Position numbers and translations under genes: made by a program. Under the pieces are notes generated by a model. It was not told the DNA's origin. It was given only the letters and a program-made list of their open reading frames with translations, and ran no database searches. This document shows, piece by piece, positions 34,806-44,475 of a stretch of DNA of 64,000 nucleotides; the first letter of the stretch is position 1, and every line of letters starts with the position of its first letter. The DNA comes from Bryoerythrophyllum caledonicum (taxonomy: Eukaryota > Streptophyta > Bryopsida > Pottiales > Pottiaceae): NCBI GenBank assembly GCA_963971425.1, contig OZ020521.1, forward strand, positions 3,288,501-3,352,500, read 5' to 3'.

Positions 34806-35362
34806 AGGGTCATTTACACTTGGGGCAGAAGGGGGTGCGGGTACAAGAGGGTTTACTTTTTTTAGTCTCCAAGTTTGTAGGAGGGGGCGGCAAGCACGTG
34901 CAAGAGTAGGTGCGGGTGCAACAAAGTGGGTGCGGTAAGGTTGAGGGGACTCTTATTTACTACTTTCAATGGCAAGATTACTTTAAACTCCATTTCAAAT
35001 TTTTTTAGATTCAATTATAATTTTGACTCTATGAGTTGCAAGTTTAAAAAATACGACTAGAAAATTTGAAAGTTGCCTTAAAGTAAAAAAGACACAATTA
35101 CAACATAAGTCTTATCAAGTTCATATTTTAACAATTTTATAAAATTAAAAATTAAAAGTAAAATTTTTCTACTTTAAGATTAAATGGTCTAAATTAAAAA
35201 TAATCTATTTGAAATTCAAATTTTATAAAGTGAATAGAAATTAAGTATAAAATCGACTTTTTTACTTCTATGACCAATAAAAATATTATGAATGTGCAAT
35301 GTTATATTTGTTATATTCACTAAATATATTGATTTTTATTTTTTTTATTTGAATCTTAAACA

Positions 35363-36727
35363 TTGGCGGCAATGGCAAGAATTAGTACACCTAAATTAAA
35401 ACATTGCAAACAATTAATTAACATATATTTGAGAGGAAGACAAAAAAGAGTCTCAGATGATAATGATGAATTTTATGTGCTCATATTTCTTTTAATTTTA
35501 TCTTCAATCTCATCTATTCCAAAACCACGATATTATCTTCTAAATAGAGCTATGTGGTTGGACTATCCACAAAAAGTATTCTGGGAAGAAATTTGCACAA
35601 AAGAGTGGATGGGTAGAGGGGATCTTTTAGATAGCCGTTGGACAAAAGAGTTTAGAATGACTGATAGGCAATTTTATAAACTTGTCAAAATGTTGTCTCC
35701 ATTCATCACCAAACAAAAGACAGCAATGAGGGACCCAATTCCCAATGATAAAGTTTTGCCTATTGTTTTGCATAGATTGGCATATGGTGGCTCTCTATAC
35801 ATTAGTGGTCATTACTTGGGTGTATCGGCTGCAACCACATCCAAGTTTACCCATAAAATTTGTCAAGTTCTAGTGAACCAATTTTATAATCGTTACATCC
35901 GTATTCCAGAAGGTGATGAATTACAAGACATTATGATGGGTTTTGAAAATTTAACTGGAATACCGTATATGTGGGGAGCAATTGACGGAAGTCATATACG
36001 CTTGGCTAGAAAACCAACTATACAACAAATTCCTGCCGACCATTTTAATCGTTTGAAATTTCACTCGATATTATTACAAGGTGTTTGTGATTATAGGCGG
36101 CGATTTTTATATGTTTGTGTACAAGTACCTGGAGGTTGCCATGTTGCTGCCCACCTTCGATCGTCTTTATTGTGGAAAATGCTTCAAATAGACCAACTTC
36201 CACATAATCAAGTTTACAAAGTAAATGGGAAAAACATCCAACCATATTTGCTTGGAGACTCTGCAAATCCTCTACGGATAGGATTAATGAAATGTTATAA
36301 TACTACTAAAAGTGGAGATTCAAAATAAGATTTATTTGACAGGAAGTGGAGAGTTGGTAGAGTTAAAATTGAAAATACGTTTGGAATTCTTGAAATGAAG
36401 TTTCAAATATTAAAAAATATGAATGTTAAATTAGAATATGCTCCAACAATAGTCACAGCTTGTGGTATACTCCATAACTTCTTAATTGAAGGAGATGTTG
36501 GTAGCGATGACTTTGATAAAGAACTTAATTCTACTAAAGTCATATCCTCAAAATTCATTCTAGAGGTTGAAAAAATATCAGAAAATACTGCTAAGAAAAA
36601 TAGGGAAGTCTTATTTGAGAATTGGCTTATACAAAAATACAAAAGTGAAAGCTTGAAGTTGAAAAGACAATTGGCAAAGAAAAATATAACTAAAAAAAAT
36701 GAAATTGTCACCACTATAACATTGTAA
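35363..36727 (+). pseudogene. PIF/Harbinger transposase (one in-frame stop)
   Basis: One frame runs the whole length except for a TAA at 36326-36328, giving 321 + 132 codons. The N-terminal region has an HTH-like segment (FRMTDRQFYKLVKML; RLAYGGSLYISGHYLGVSAAT). The catalytic domain shows WGAIDGSHI (first Asp), LLGDSANPL (second Asp) and, after the stop, VGRVKIENTFGILEMKF (Glu), followed by ACGILHNFLI. The spacing between the second Asp and the Glu is shorter than the roughly 47 residues typical of PIF, so a small deletion near the stop is likely. The helical region between the first two acids (PGGCHVAAHLRSS) lacks the Asp usually found there. The enzyme would bind the element's ends and cut them, with the Myb-like partner. 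Confidence 0.88.
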
Positions 36728-37099
36728 TCGAGCTCATGGCTCTAGAGATTTTCTCTTAGTTTATTAAGAGATATTAAATATACATTTGTATTGTGATTTT
36801 AGATTATGGGCACCTCAATAATTTTTATGTAAAAGATATTTTAATTTCACATTTCATATTACTTTTATGCAAAAACTATTTTAATTATAATTTTAGATTT
36901 CATTTTACTTTTATGTAAAAGATATTATAATTTTAGATTTCATTTCACTTTTGTTTCAAAATTTTGAAAGTATATAAATGTAAGTATTTTATTTTTTTAT
37001 TTATATAAAAAACATACATGAGATTATATTCTTGGTATAACTTCAATTATAATCGATTACCTATTTATCCACCTATTTTATATATTATTATAATATTTT

Positions 37100-37600
37100 A
37101 TGGCGTCTTCAAAAGATGATAGTGTTAAAGACGGCATCAAAAAAGGCCCTACAGAGGGTCGTAAAAAGTAGGAAAAACTGACATACCTCAAGAAGTCAAT
37201 CTTCTTTTGACATATTATAATGATAAATTTTTAAACTTGAATATGGGAAATTTTTAAAAACGCCATTGGCAAGAATGTTCTATAGTTGTAAATGAAGGTA
37301 GAAATATCATTGATCGTCGGTCGAAAACAGCGGAGCAATGCAAATCAAAATGGAAATCATTGTCACACAGATATGTAGCTGAGCGAAGTGCGGAGAATCA
37401 AACACGGGGTGTGAAATCTTCTTGGGATTTGTTTTCAAGGATAGATGATATTATTGGATCTAATCCTAAAATTATTGGAATACCTGTAGGCAAAGACACT
37501 AGACAATCTTCACCAATGAGATTTCAAAAAATAATGGATTCAAATGAAGAAATGGAAAAAGAAAGTAAAAAAATTGAAATAGAAGGAAAAGATGAAGAAG

Positions 37601-37680
<80 letters not shown>

Positions 37681-38123
37681 AGAGAAGAAGAAGAAGAAAA
37701 AATTGAGGAAATTAATGTTGACGATAGAGAAGTTGGAGATAAAGAAGGTGTGAATGAAAAATCTGAGAGTTCTTCGTCATTGCAAAAGCAAACACGTGGA
37801 ATTATTGGAAAAAAATTGTCTAAAAAAAAAAGGAGAGGAAAAGAAGGTAAACAAATCCAGAGATGTCAGATGATTATTTAAATTCTTTTGTAGCTGCATA
37901 CAAGGAAGTTGCGGCTATCAAAGAAGATTGGGAAGATAAACGAATGCAAAGTTTAATTCATGCATTAAGTGGAATTCCAACAAATAAAGAAGAGACAATT
38001 TTAATGAATGAAGAAGTGCAAATTATTGGAAACAACCTTAAAAAAGAAAAAAACATTGAAGAAAAACATACAAACATTAAAAAAGAGAAAGGTAAAACAT
38101 GTGATAAATCTAATTTTCCATAA
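37100..38123 (+). pseudogene. Harbinger Myb/trihelix-like protein with polyglutamine, frame-broken
   Basis: The reading moves through three frames. An ATG at 37100 opens MASSKDDSVKDG but stops after 23 codons. The trihelix/Myb-like DNA-binding domain then appears as MGNFKKRHWQ, VVNEGR, SKTAEQCKSKWKSLSHRYVAE and SSWDLFSRIDDIIG (about 37240-37460). A pure (CAA)n tract of about 26 codons (37602-37680) follows, flanked by acidic segments. A last frame (37863-38123) gives a DYLNSFVAAYKEVAAIKEDW helical tail. In PIF/Harbinger elements the second gene is a Myb-like protein that helps recruit the transposase to DNA. Frame changes could be introns or mutations; I see no clean splice pair, so I favour mutation. 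Confidence 0.75.
37602..37680 (+). repeat. (CAA)n trinucleotide repeat, about 26 units
   Basis: An uninterrupted CAA run that codes for polyglutamine in the Myb-like reading frame. Perfect purity suggests recent expansion. Confidence 0.95.
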
Positions 38124-38194
38124 TATGTATACATATTGTTTTATATATCTTTCAAATATTAAACATAATGTACTGACGTATGGTCTTACTAAAC

Positions 38195-38591
38195 ATGATT
38201 AACAGGAATTTGGTGGATGGAGCCATTATTTTGACATGGGAAGACCAAGAAATCTTGATGTCAGAAGATAGATGGCTAAGTACTTCAATAATGGATGTTG
38301 CGTTTAAAATATTATATGATGATATTTTAGTACATAGAGGATTACATCCTCATGAAACTCGCTTTGACGGCAACTTGAAGAAGCCAAGACCACCATTGCT
38401 AAAACCATGTCTCCAATTTTTTCATCACAAAGAGTATATGCATTGGATGTTAATATATTTTAATCCCACTAGCGATCTCTTTCATCAATGTCATGTATAT
38501 GACACTTTGGGTAGACACGATAATGATTTAAAATTTTGAAAAGATTTGGTATTCCTGAAAATATAGAATATAAGTACATGCATGTACAGTA
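38195..38591 (+). pseudogene. Ulp1/C48-like SUMO protease, N-terminal part
   Basis: From the ATG at 38195 the reading gives DRWLSTSIMDVAFKILYDDIL, like the W-L-x-D-x-I-I segment that opens the Ulp1 catalytic domain. It continues to EYMHWMLIYFNPTSD and HVYDTLGRHD, which hold the catalytic His (HW) and Asp (YD) of a C48 peptidase. The frame breaks at 38537 and continues in another frame as RFGIPENIEYKYMHVQ up to the Tc1-like insertion. The catalytic Cys lies beyond the insertion at 41372-41566. In its original form the enzyme would cleave SUMO or a SUMO-like protein. Its role in a transposon is unknown. Confidence 0.75.
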
Positions 38592-39174
38592 CAATAGGGT
38601 GACATTCAAATTGGCCGTTTAGTAGTTCCAGGGATAGTGTCCTACACTGCTGCCAACTATGACACCCTCCCCAAAGCTGAGAAATTGTTATTTTACCATG
38701 AAAATTTGGGGACAGCATCATCTTTATGTTGAAAACATGCATACCAAATTTCAAGTCCAGGAGACTCATAAAAAAAAACTTATGCAAGATCTACCAACAT
38801 GGGATAGCTGTGAGAAAAGTGTCACAGCTGCCAACTTTGACACCCTCCCAAGAATTGAGGAATATTTTTTTGCCCATGAAATTTTTGGAGCAAAAACATT
38901 TTTTTGTTGTTTGCATGTGTAGAAAATTTCAAGTCCAAAAGACCCACACAAAAAATAATATTCCAAATCTACCAACATGTGTAGTTTTGAGAAACAAAGG
39001 GAAAAACCATTTTACTACTTCCAACTTTGACGCCCTCCTTAGGATTGAGTTTTTGTTGATACATAGTGAAATTTTTGGCACAAGATCATCTCTACGCTGG
39101 TAACATGTGGGATAAATTTCAAAGCCAAAAGATGTACACAAAAAAGTTATTCCATATCTACCAACGTGTATGTC
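38592..39174. repeat. Tc1-like left terminal inverted repeat with three tandem units
   Basis: The outer 50 bp are followed by three units of about 175-190 bp starting near 38642, 38816 and 39001. Each carries CCAACT(A/T)TGAC(A/G)CCCTCC, then a GAAATTT block and ATTTCAA..CCA, then ATCTACCAAC(A/G)TG. The inverse of the whole block forms the right end. Confidence 0.85.
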
Positions 39175-39288
39175 CTCCATTAGCGTCAATCACTGCTAGT
39201 AACCTAGAGGGCATAGAATGACATAGTTGAAGGAGCTTTGTACCATTGACTAACTTCTACTCTCTTTCAAGAACTACCTTCAACACAT

Positions 39289-40167
39289 CTAAGCTTCTAG
39301 GGCATTGTTGCCATGTTGCACAACATCTTTTAACATCCCCCAAACGTTCTCGATTGGATTGAGATCGGGAGAGTTTGCAGGCCAGTTGAGCTTTTCGAGA
39401 AGGTGGCTTTGTCTCCATTCTTCACATATTTTGCTCCTATGGACGGGTGCCCCATCTTCCATAAGCACTCCTTGTAGAATTTGACCCATGAAATGAACCA
39501 ATTTGGCATTGTAAACCACTTCTATAAAATCCTTAGCAGAACGTTGACCTTTAGGCATAAAGACAAGTACTGACTTTTGTCCTCCGGCAAATGCACCCCA
39601 AATCATTAAAGAAGTCCTTCCACTTTTAAAAGTAGGAGCTAGACAACTTGAAGAATAACGCTCGTATGCACTTCTCCAAACATGAATTTGCCGAAATTTT
39701 TTTCCAATTTCAAAAGTAGATTCATCTGTCCAAACAACACGCTCCCACTCTTTTGCACTCCATCCACGGTACTTCTGAGCAAAAGCTAATCGTTGAGACA
39801 TGTGACGAGGTGTCAAAAAAGGATTTTTGACTGCAATTCGACTAAAAATGCCATTTTTATGTAAGACCCTTTGAATAGTACGTCTACACACTTGAGTAGG
39901 ACATGCATTGGTAATCTCTGAGAGTGAAGAGCAACGATGAATTTTTGAGTAATGCACAATACTACGAACATCTCTATCACTAAGTTTTTTAGCGTGACTT
40001 CCACCGCAAGGTTTGCGCTTGTAGGTTCCATCTTCTCTAAATGTTTTTACTAACCTTGTAACTATTCTAATAGGAACTCCAATAGTAGCTGCAATTTGAA
40101 CTCCTATAAATCCTCCCTCACTCAAACCTATGATGCGAGCACGAATTTCATTTGAAATTGCCATCAT
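39289..40167 (-). CDS. Tc1-like DD34E transposase, catalytic core intact, tail frameshifted
   Basis: 292 codons. Residues 1 to about 115 form the paired-like helix-turn-helix DNA-binding region (VQIAATIGVP; CRRTIQRVLHKNG). The DDE domain follows: Asp148 in VVWTDEST, Asp238 in MEDGAPVHRS, Glu273 in SPDLNPIENVW. There are exactly 34 residues between the last two, so it is DD34E. Family members are usually about 340 aa. Here the frame ends at NNALEA. The missing tail can be read in another frame just downstream (to about 39178), ending SMPSRLLAVIDANGGH, with one extra TAG. It is therefore a recent frameshift outside the catalytic core. The enzyme would excise and reinsert the element at TA sites. 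Confidence 0.9.
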   Translation of the reverse strand: MMAISNEIRARIIGLSEGGFIGVQIAATIGVPIRIVTRLVKTFREDGTYKRKPCGGSHAKKLSDRDVRSIVHYSKIHRCSSLSEITNACPTQVCRRTIQRVLHKNGIFSRIAVKNPFLTPRHMSQRLAFAQKYRGWSAKEWERVVWTDESTFEIGKKFRQIHVWRSAYERYSSSCLAPTFKSGRTSLMIWGAFAGGQKSVLVFMPKGQRSAKDFIEVVYNAKLVHFMGQILQGVLMEDGAPVHRSKICEEWRQSHLLEKLNWPANSPDLNPIENVWGMLKDVVQHGNNALEA

Positions 40168-40197
40168 AAACTTATAGAGTGCGTGATGCTAGCTACA

Positions 40198-40390
40198 GCG
40201 GTAGAGTAGGGGTTAGAGCAGAGCAAGGGGGAGAGAAGGGGGCCAAGGGGCTAGAGCAGAGCAAAGGGGGTTGCAGGATTGACACGTGACAATTGGCAGA
40301 GGAAGGAGAACAGGGCTGGAGCAGAGCAAGGGGGAGAGAAGGGAGCCAAGGCGCTGGAGCAGAGAAGAGAGAGAAGGGTCGCCAAAACAC
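40198..40390. repeat. GC-rich duplicated block upstream of the Tc1-like transposase
   Basis: The sequence GCAAGGGGGAGAGAAGGG and its surroundings occur twice (about 40220 and 40328), with related AGAGCAGAGCAA segments, in otherwise AT-rich DNA. It lies immediately 5' of the transposase start, so it may hold its promoter. That function is inferred from position only. Confidence 0.5.
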
Positions 40391-40784
40391 AAGCCCATAT
40401 GCATACATGAAAAATCGTTTTGCTCTTAATCACTCATCATGTATGCCCAATGTGAATCAACACTCATGCATCCCACAATACAACACTCTCTGTTTTGAGG
40501 ATTGTCTCAACATTCAGTCTATCACAAATCACACACACCATTCCCTTTACATAGTGTTCAATAGATATTTAGAAGAAAAAATTTGTCATGTGTCTAATGC
40601 ACACTTTATGGCCAAGTGGATTCTTCTGCATGGAATACCTCTTTACTTCTTCATTTAGATGTTATTGATCTTTTTGAGAAGCATTTATGTTTGGTGGCTT
40701 ACTCACATGATTGAGTTCAATGAAAAGCATGAGGTGTCAAAGATATTTTGACATTTTCAATATGACCTTCAAATTGTTTATCAT

Positions 40785-41369
40785 AGTTACACATGTTGAT
40801 AGATATGGAATAACTTTTTTTATGTACATCTTTTGGCTTTGAAATTTATCCCACATGTTACCAGTGTAGAGATGATCTTGTGCCAAAAATTTCATTATGT
40901 ATCAACAAAAACTCAATCCTAAGGAGGGCGTCAAAGTTGGAAGTAGTAAAATGGTTTTCCACTTTGTTTCTCAAAACTACACATGTTGGTAGATTTGGAA
41001 TATTATTTTTTGTGTGGGTCTTTTGGACTTGAAATTTTCCACACATGCAAACAACATAAAAATGTTTTTGCTCCAAAACTTTCATGGGCAAAAAAAAATT
41101 CCTCAATTCTTGGGAGGGTGTCAAAGTTGGCAGCTGTGACACTTTTCTCACAGCTATCCCATGTTGGTAGATCTTGCATAAGTTTTTTTGTATAAGTCTC
41201 CTGGACTTGAAATTTGGTATGCATGTTTTCAACATAAAGATGATGCTGTCCCCAAATTTTCATGGTAAAATAACAATTTCTCAGCTTTGGGGAGGGTGTC
41301 AAAGTTGGCAGCAGTGTAGGACACTATCCCTGGAACTACTAAACGGCCAATTTGAATGTCACCCTATTG
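40785..41369. repeat. Tc1-like right terminal inverted repeat
   Basis: Inverse of 38592-39174, with the same three tandem units in reverse order and only scattered differences. Confidence 0.85.
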
Positions 41370-41566
41370 TACAACAACAAGCTGATTTGTCATCTTGTGG
41401 ATTGTATGTCATTGCCTTAGCAGTGGATATAGCATACTTTAATGATTTTAAGAATGCAATTTATGAGTTGTCAAAAATGCATGCGCATTTGTATAGTTGT
41501 ATTTTGAAAAGGAAGATGGCACCATTTCATAAGATTGTATTATGGGATTTAATCAAAAGGCTATAA
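41370..41566 (+). pseudogene. Ulp1/C48-like SUMO protease, C-terminal part
   Basis: Continuation of 38195-38591 after the Tc1-like insertion: QQQADLSSCGLYVIALAVDI, which holds the catalytic Cys. The family usually has Q....DCG; here the residue before Cys is Ser, as in some transposon-borne homologues. It then runs through a helical tail to a stop near 41566. Joining the two sides leaves a frame mismatch, so the gene was already damaged or the boundary is off by a base or two. Confidence 0.75.
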
Positions 41567-42191
41567 AGATGTTGGCCCATTTTATATTTTTAATAAAAAA
41601 TCATCAATATTTTATTTTTGAAATAAGAAACTAGTGTTTCATTTCATATTACTAAAAACTAAAAGAATGATTTTCAACAAAATTTTGTTTTAAAAAGATT
41701 TTTGAAGAAAAATGCATCAACGATGCCATGGTAGTCTTCATTTCACAATTTTCGTGAAATAATTGCATGTTTTTTAAAGAATCATTTCTTTTATTATATA
41801 CTGCATGAATTAATTTCATCCAATATTAATTATCTCCAATTAAAAACACAGTTTTTCTCATTCTAAAAAACATGTTGATAACATATTTTTATAAAATACG
41901 TTGGCTATAAAGGTTTTTTATTTAAGACCCCAAATTCACATATTACAACACACTTATGTTGTTTTAAATATTTCTACTTTCATTTAGAATTTGACCACAA
42001 ACCAAATCTTAATTTTCATATCATTCTTTCAATTTAATCCTATACTCCTTGTTGAAAAACTCACCCTTCCGCCCCTAGTGCGGCTACCTCAATTGTAAAT
42101 GAAAAATGGTTCTTGATACAAGAGTGGAGAGAGCATGGGCAGAAAAATGGGTGGAGAAGTGGGTTCGGCCGCTCCAAGTGTAAATGATCCT
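41567..42191 (+). other. Harbinger 3' subterminal region, no gene
   Basis: Very AT-rich until about 42040, then ends in the terminal inverted repeat. No coding sequence seen. Confidence 0.6.
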
Positions 42192-42273
42192 TGAGACCCG
42201 AGCCCAAGACCCGAACCCAAGACGCGAGACCCAAGCTCAAGATCTGAGCCCAAGACCCGAGACCCGAGCCCTA
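42192..42273 (+). repeat. Minisatellite, right half (GACCCGAGCCCAA-like)
   Basis: Six to seven imperfect 13-bp units such as GACCCGAGCCCAA, continuous with the array at 34752-34805 before the Harbinger insertion. Confidence 0.85.
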
Positions 42274-42274
42274 G

Positions 42275-42440
42275 GGTTGCGAAGGCGAGGGCAACGATCA
42301 CCACCAGGGCGAGGCCGAGGATCACCACTACGGTGAGGGCGAGGATCATCTCGAGGGCAAAGGCGAGGATCACCACTAGGGTAAGGGCGAGGATCATCCC
42401 GAGGGCAAGGGCGCATATCACCACCAGGACCAGGAAAAGG
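42275..42440 (+). repeat. GC-rich minisatellite, about 24-bp unit
   Basis: Imperfect tandem copies of GGCGAGGATCACCACTAGGG / GGCGAGGATCATCCCGAGGG, alternating. In one frame it encodes runs of Arg-Ala-Arg-Ile. It abuts the coding relic at 42470. Confidence 0.8.
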
Positions 42441-42469
42441 ACGACCACGATGACGGCCGAGACAAGAAG

Positions 42470-44475
42470 AATGGCGTTCGGGTCCTCCCCAAACTTGGCA
42501 GTGTCCATATTCAAGGAGATTTTGCCTATCATATCCAAAGATCCTCTCAAACTCACCGAGCTTAAGGAGGATCTCTTACAGATGGGTTGTCTCTCCTTCT
42601 TTGATTTTTATTGGGGTTTTGTGTGGAATCAACCATGCAAGAGAAACGACAAAACCCGTTTTCTGAACCGGAGGGAGATAACATTTGAGCTTGCCCAGAT
42701 CAGTGGACCATGGAAAGATGGCAGCAAGTATATAGTTTTCCACGGCAAGGAGCGGGATGGACAGTTTTGAAGGAGGAGTACGCTATGGGACGCTTCAGCA
42801 CCAAGGACGCTAAGAACGGCTATGCCTTATAGGAGTGTGCCTCAATCTCAAAGCCAAACGGGTCTTTGTATTCTTTTTACCAATCATGTGCCCTGAAAAA
42901 CCTACCTGGCTCACGATCACCCTTGCTAACACCTTGTATTGTTCCTATCTTGGAGAGAGGGTGGTGATCTAGGCAATTATTGTAAAGGATGTGGTGATCA
43001 AATTGAAGAAGAGCGCCAACAGCACCAAGTGCTCGCCAATCTGCCCCTTCCTAATCCACCTTTATCAAGGAGACTACTCCACGATGGCGCATGGAACTCA
43101 ACTTATGATGAAGAAATTTGATGGGACAGAGTTGGAGCTTGAGCCCGGATCGGAGGGAGGAGCAGCTCATTCGAGTCCGAAGAAGTGGCGCCACCACCTC
43201 CCAAGCGCTAGCAACAGGGGCAGGGAAAAACTCCGTCCACCCGGACTCGGGTTGCCGTCCGCACAGCAGCAACTGGACCAGCTCAGCTCGGAGGTAAGAC
43301 TTACCGTGCATCCGAGTTAATAGAGGCTCTTCGTGTATGTATGGACGAGGTGGACAAGACTCTAGGACATGTGAGCAGCCTGGTGGGCAACCCACCTTGC
43401 CAGGGACTGGTCGCCGCGGTCAAGGAGAAGATAGGAGGAGTCGGTGACCTCCGTATCATGGAATAAGTCTCACCGTCGATATGGTAAAGATGAAGAGCCG
43501 AGCACTGGAGGTAGAGAGGAGATGCAAGGAGGCTCTTCTACAAGCCAACGCCTCGGCGGAAGGATTACTCCAATTGGAAGGGGCAGTGAGCTTACCGTCG
43601 GGTGTGGTCATGAAGGCCAAGATGTTCGATGCGAAAATGGAGAGAGAAAACCACATATCAAGCAAGAAAGTCATCGCCTTCATAATGGAGCAAATTGTTA
43701 AGGTTGAAGCAGCCTATGCTAACACAAGAAAGTTGGTAGGCAACCTCACTCACATCCTACCTAAGGTCACGGAGAAATTCGTCGCTCAGAGGAGAACACC
43801 GAATCCAAGATAGAGCCCGAGCAAGAAGAACTAGGCTTAGATGACCAGGTCCTTTGTAGCGGGAACGACATGGTCGACCTGGACAGCCCGGACATTCCAT
43901 CACGGCCTCCAAACTTGGGAGCATCCGCATACCAATCTCCCTCGGAGATTACCACGAAGGAGCAACACAATTGGCATGAAGAGACGGACACCCCAATGGA
44001 GCCTCCACTCACGCGCCGTCCTTGCCAACTCCTTCTGAGGGTTATCGTTTATTCGACATCAAAGAGTCCACCTCTACAGAGTTCACCTCATCCTAGAATA
44101 ACCACCAGTGAGAGTTCCGCTTATGATCACTTTCCGCAGCAAGCAGTGGCTGAGCTTAGGCACGCATCCGAGCAAAGTATCTTTGTAACGATTTCGAGTT
44201 GGGAGCTAGTCTTGCTGGCCCGGGCCAAGCCCCGTCCGAGCCCGACGCCCGAACCACTCCACCCAAGTTGTCTCAAAGCCACATTGACTGAGAGTGAGGC
44301 CCTACCGCTTCCTCTTCAGTCACCTACGTCCCAACCGGTTGCCACATTGCCTTTGGATTTGTTGCCACACCTTGCAACAACCCCAATGGCTACGTCCGAT
44401 CCTACTACAAGCCGAAGCACCAAGAAGTGGAGGAGGAAGGAAGAGAAGAAAAGACTTGAGGAGTTGGCCCAGTAA
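42470..44475 (+). pseudogene. Decayed GC-rich coding relic, family unknown
   Basis: The plus strand holds several frame-shifted coding-like pieces. The first (42470-42770) opens MAFGSSPNLAVSIFKEILP and has a FFDFYWGFVW segment. Around 43481-43801 a segment with long helical, Lys/Glu-rich character (coiled coil) follows. From about 43870 a Pro/Ser/Thr-rich frame runs 200 codons to a Lys/Arg/Glu-rich end at 44475. A globular N-terminus, coiled coil and disordered tail recall the accessory ORF at 19621-23040, and the base composition is similarly GC-rich, but I see no shared motif. It could be the 3' ORF of another retroelement or a dead host gene. Confidence 0.4.

Larger units (their letters stand above)
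38592..41369 (-). mobile_element. Tc1/mariner-superfamily (DD34E) element with long terminal inverted repeats
   Basis: Ends are CAATAGGGTGACATTCAAAT at the left and its inverse at the right, flanked by TA on both sides, the target duplication of this superfamily. Length is 2,778 bp. The terminal inverted repeats run about 580 bp inward (38592 to about 39174 and about 40785 to 41369) and are nearly identical. Each is made of three diverged tandem units. A single transposase reads on the minus strand. The element sits inside the Ulp1-like gene of the Harbinger element. Confidence 0.9.
34806..42191 (+). mobile_element. PIF/Harbinger DNA transposon carrying Myb-like and Ulp1-like genes
   Basis: Terminal inverted repeats are AGGGTCATTTACACTTGG at the left and AGGATCATTTACACTTGG at the right (read inward). 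The flanking 3-bp duplication is TGA, at 34803-34805 and 42192-42194. Total span is 7,386 bp, of which 2,778 bp is the nested Tc1-like element. On the plus strand it carries a DDE_Tnp_4-type transposase, a Myb/trihelix-like protein (the usual second gene of PIF/Harbinger) and a C48 (Ulp1)-type cysteine protease. A 3-bp duplication is normal for this superfamily, although TGA departs from the usual TAA/TTA. All three genes are damaged. Confidence 0.88.

Noticed and set aside
40858-41302. Frames of 99-130 codons inside both inverted repeats of the Tc1-like element as a protein family
   Set aside because: They repeat because the DNA units repeat. Composition is not protein-like, and the frames occur in mirror copies on both strands.
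42333-42770. A single 145-codon protein spanning the Arg-Ala-Arg-Ile repeat and the relic
   Set aside because: The first half is translated minisatellite. Only the part from about 42470 has coding character.
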